64,000 nucleotides of DNA from Theropithecus gelada (Eukaryota > Chordata > Mammalia > Primates > Cercopithecidae): positions 81,969,191 to 82,033,190 of the forward strand of contig NC_037681.1 of assembly GCF_003255815.1 (NCBI RefSeq). The letters run 5' to 3'. A program made the translations under genes and the position numbers. How positions within the stretch are numbered: the first letter of the stretch is position 1; each line of letters opens with the position of its first letter. Under the pieces are notes generated by a model. That model ran no database searches. It saw nothing but the letters and a program-made list of their open reading frames with translations, and had not been told where the DNA came from. Shown piece by piece: positions 63,830-64,000 of the stretch.

Positions 63830-64000
63830 CTGAAATGATTCAGAAATAGAAAATACATACAAACTCATAAAGCATTTTAAAAGACCACTCAATAACTTAA
63901 AATGTACATTGTAAGCATTAACGTTTTTTTGTGTCCAAAACCCACAAACCTCTGGTTTTCCTCTCAGGCCCTGCCTAATCTCTTTGGCAGATTCCTTCTG
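63830..64000 (-). other. USP34: USP34 intron, 3' end only
   Basis: 171 bp upstream of window exon 1, ending in 'catttcag'. No coding sequence of the preceding exon is visible. Confidence 0.85.

Larger units (their letters stand above)
53245..61844 (-). other. USP34: USP34 intron, 8.6 kb
   Basis: DNA transposon (53740-54724), L1 fragments (55425-59590) broken by Alus, one MIR broken by an Alu, an MLT1-type LTR (60816-61212) and two more Alus. 53245-53739, 54725-55116, 59590-60005 and 60304-60815 are unassigned. Confidence 0.9.
61907..63636 (-). other. USP34: USP34 intron, 1.7 kb
   Basis: Two Alus (62110-62403, 62708-63007) and a MIR fragment (63455-63590) close to the donor. 63008-63454 is unique. 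Confidence 0.9.

Noticed and set aside
1489..63007. Many open frames with words such as QPPPPGFKQFSCLSL or AGITGVSH
   Set aside because: They are translations of Alu elements on either strand and not genes.
1..64000. tRNA, rRNA, snRNA genes, CRISPR arrays or prokaryotic systems
   Set aside because: None seen. The direct repeats present are Alu, L1, LTR or simple repeats without spacers of uniform length.

Overview
This window is a piece of a primate nuclear genome, most likely from an Old World monkey. About 60 Alu copies are visible. Six young AluY copies (starting at 23176, 31189, 38906, 48750, 49509 and 49833) share variants such as 'ggctcaagcctgtaatcc', 'aactagccgggcg' and 'ggccactgcactcc', which I associate with the cercopithecid AluYRa lineage. 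The species cannot be fixed from sequence alone.

The only protein-coding gene I can support is USP34 (ubiquitin-specific peptidase 34), on the minus strand across the whole window. Sixteen internal coding exons lie between 63829 (5') and 1107 (3'). They total 2347 bp and join without frame break into 782 codons, roughly residues 275 to 1055 of the human protein by my recollection. This is the part before the catalytic USP domain: a predicted helical-repeat region (exons 1-6 of the window), a long Ser/Gly/Asp/Glu-rich, probably disordered segment with a 12-histidine run (exons 7-10), then helical sequence again (exons 11-16). All introns are GT-AG. Neither the gene start nor the catalytic domain is in the window.

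Everything else is intron, and much of it is transposon. 1-7.0 kb: Alus, two L1 3' ends and a very old repeat. 7.1-21.2 kb: mostly unique intron with MIRs, Alus, an antisense L1 and one small DNA transposon. 21.5-26 kb: a nested block in which an old antisense L1 holds an MST-type LTR that itself holds an Alu. 26-33 kb: the exon-dense part. 33-53 kb: one 19.9 kb intron packed with plus-strand L1 pieces and Alus. 53-62 kb: a near full-length DNA transposon, another Alu-riddled L1, and an MLT1-type LTR with an internal duplication. 62-64 kb: two Alus, a MIR and the first exon.

I see no RNA gene, CRISPR array, operon, phage or bacterial-type system, and no convincing new gene. The points most worth a second look are lineage-specific Alus close to small exons, a splice donor lying in or against a MIR tail, weak splice sites, tandem Alus sharing one target-site duplication, and two local tandem duplications 200 bp apart.
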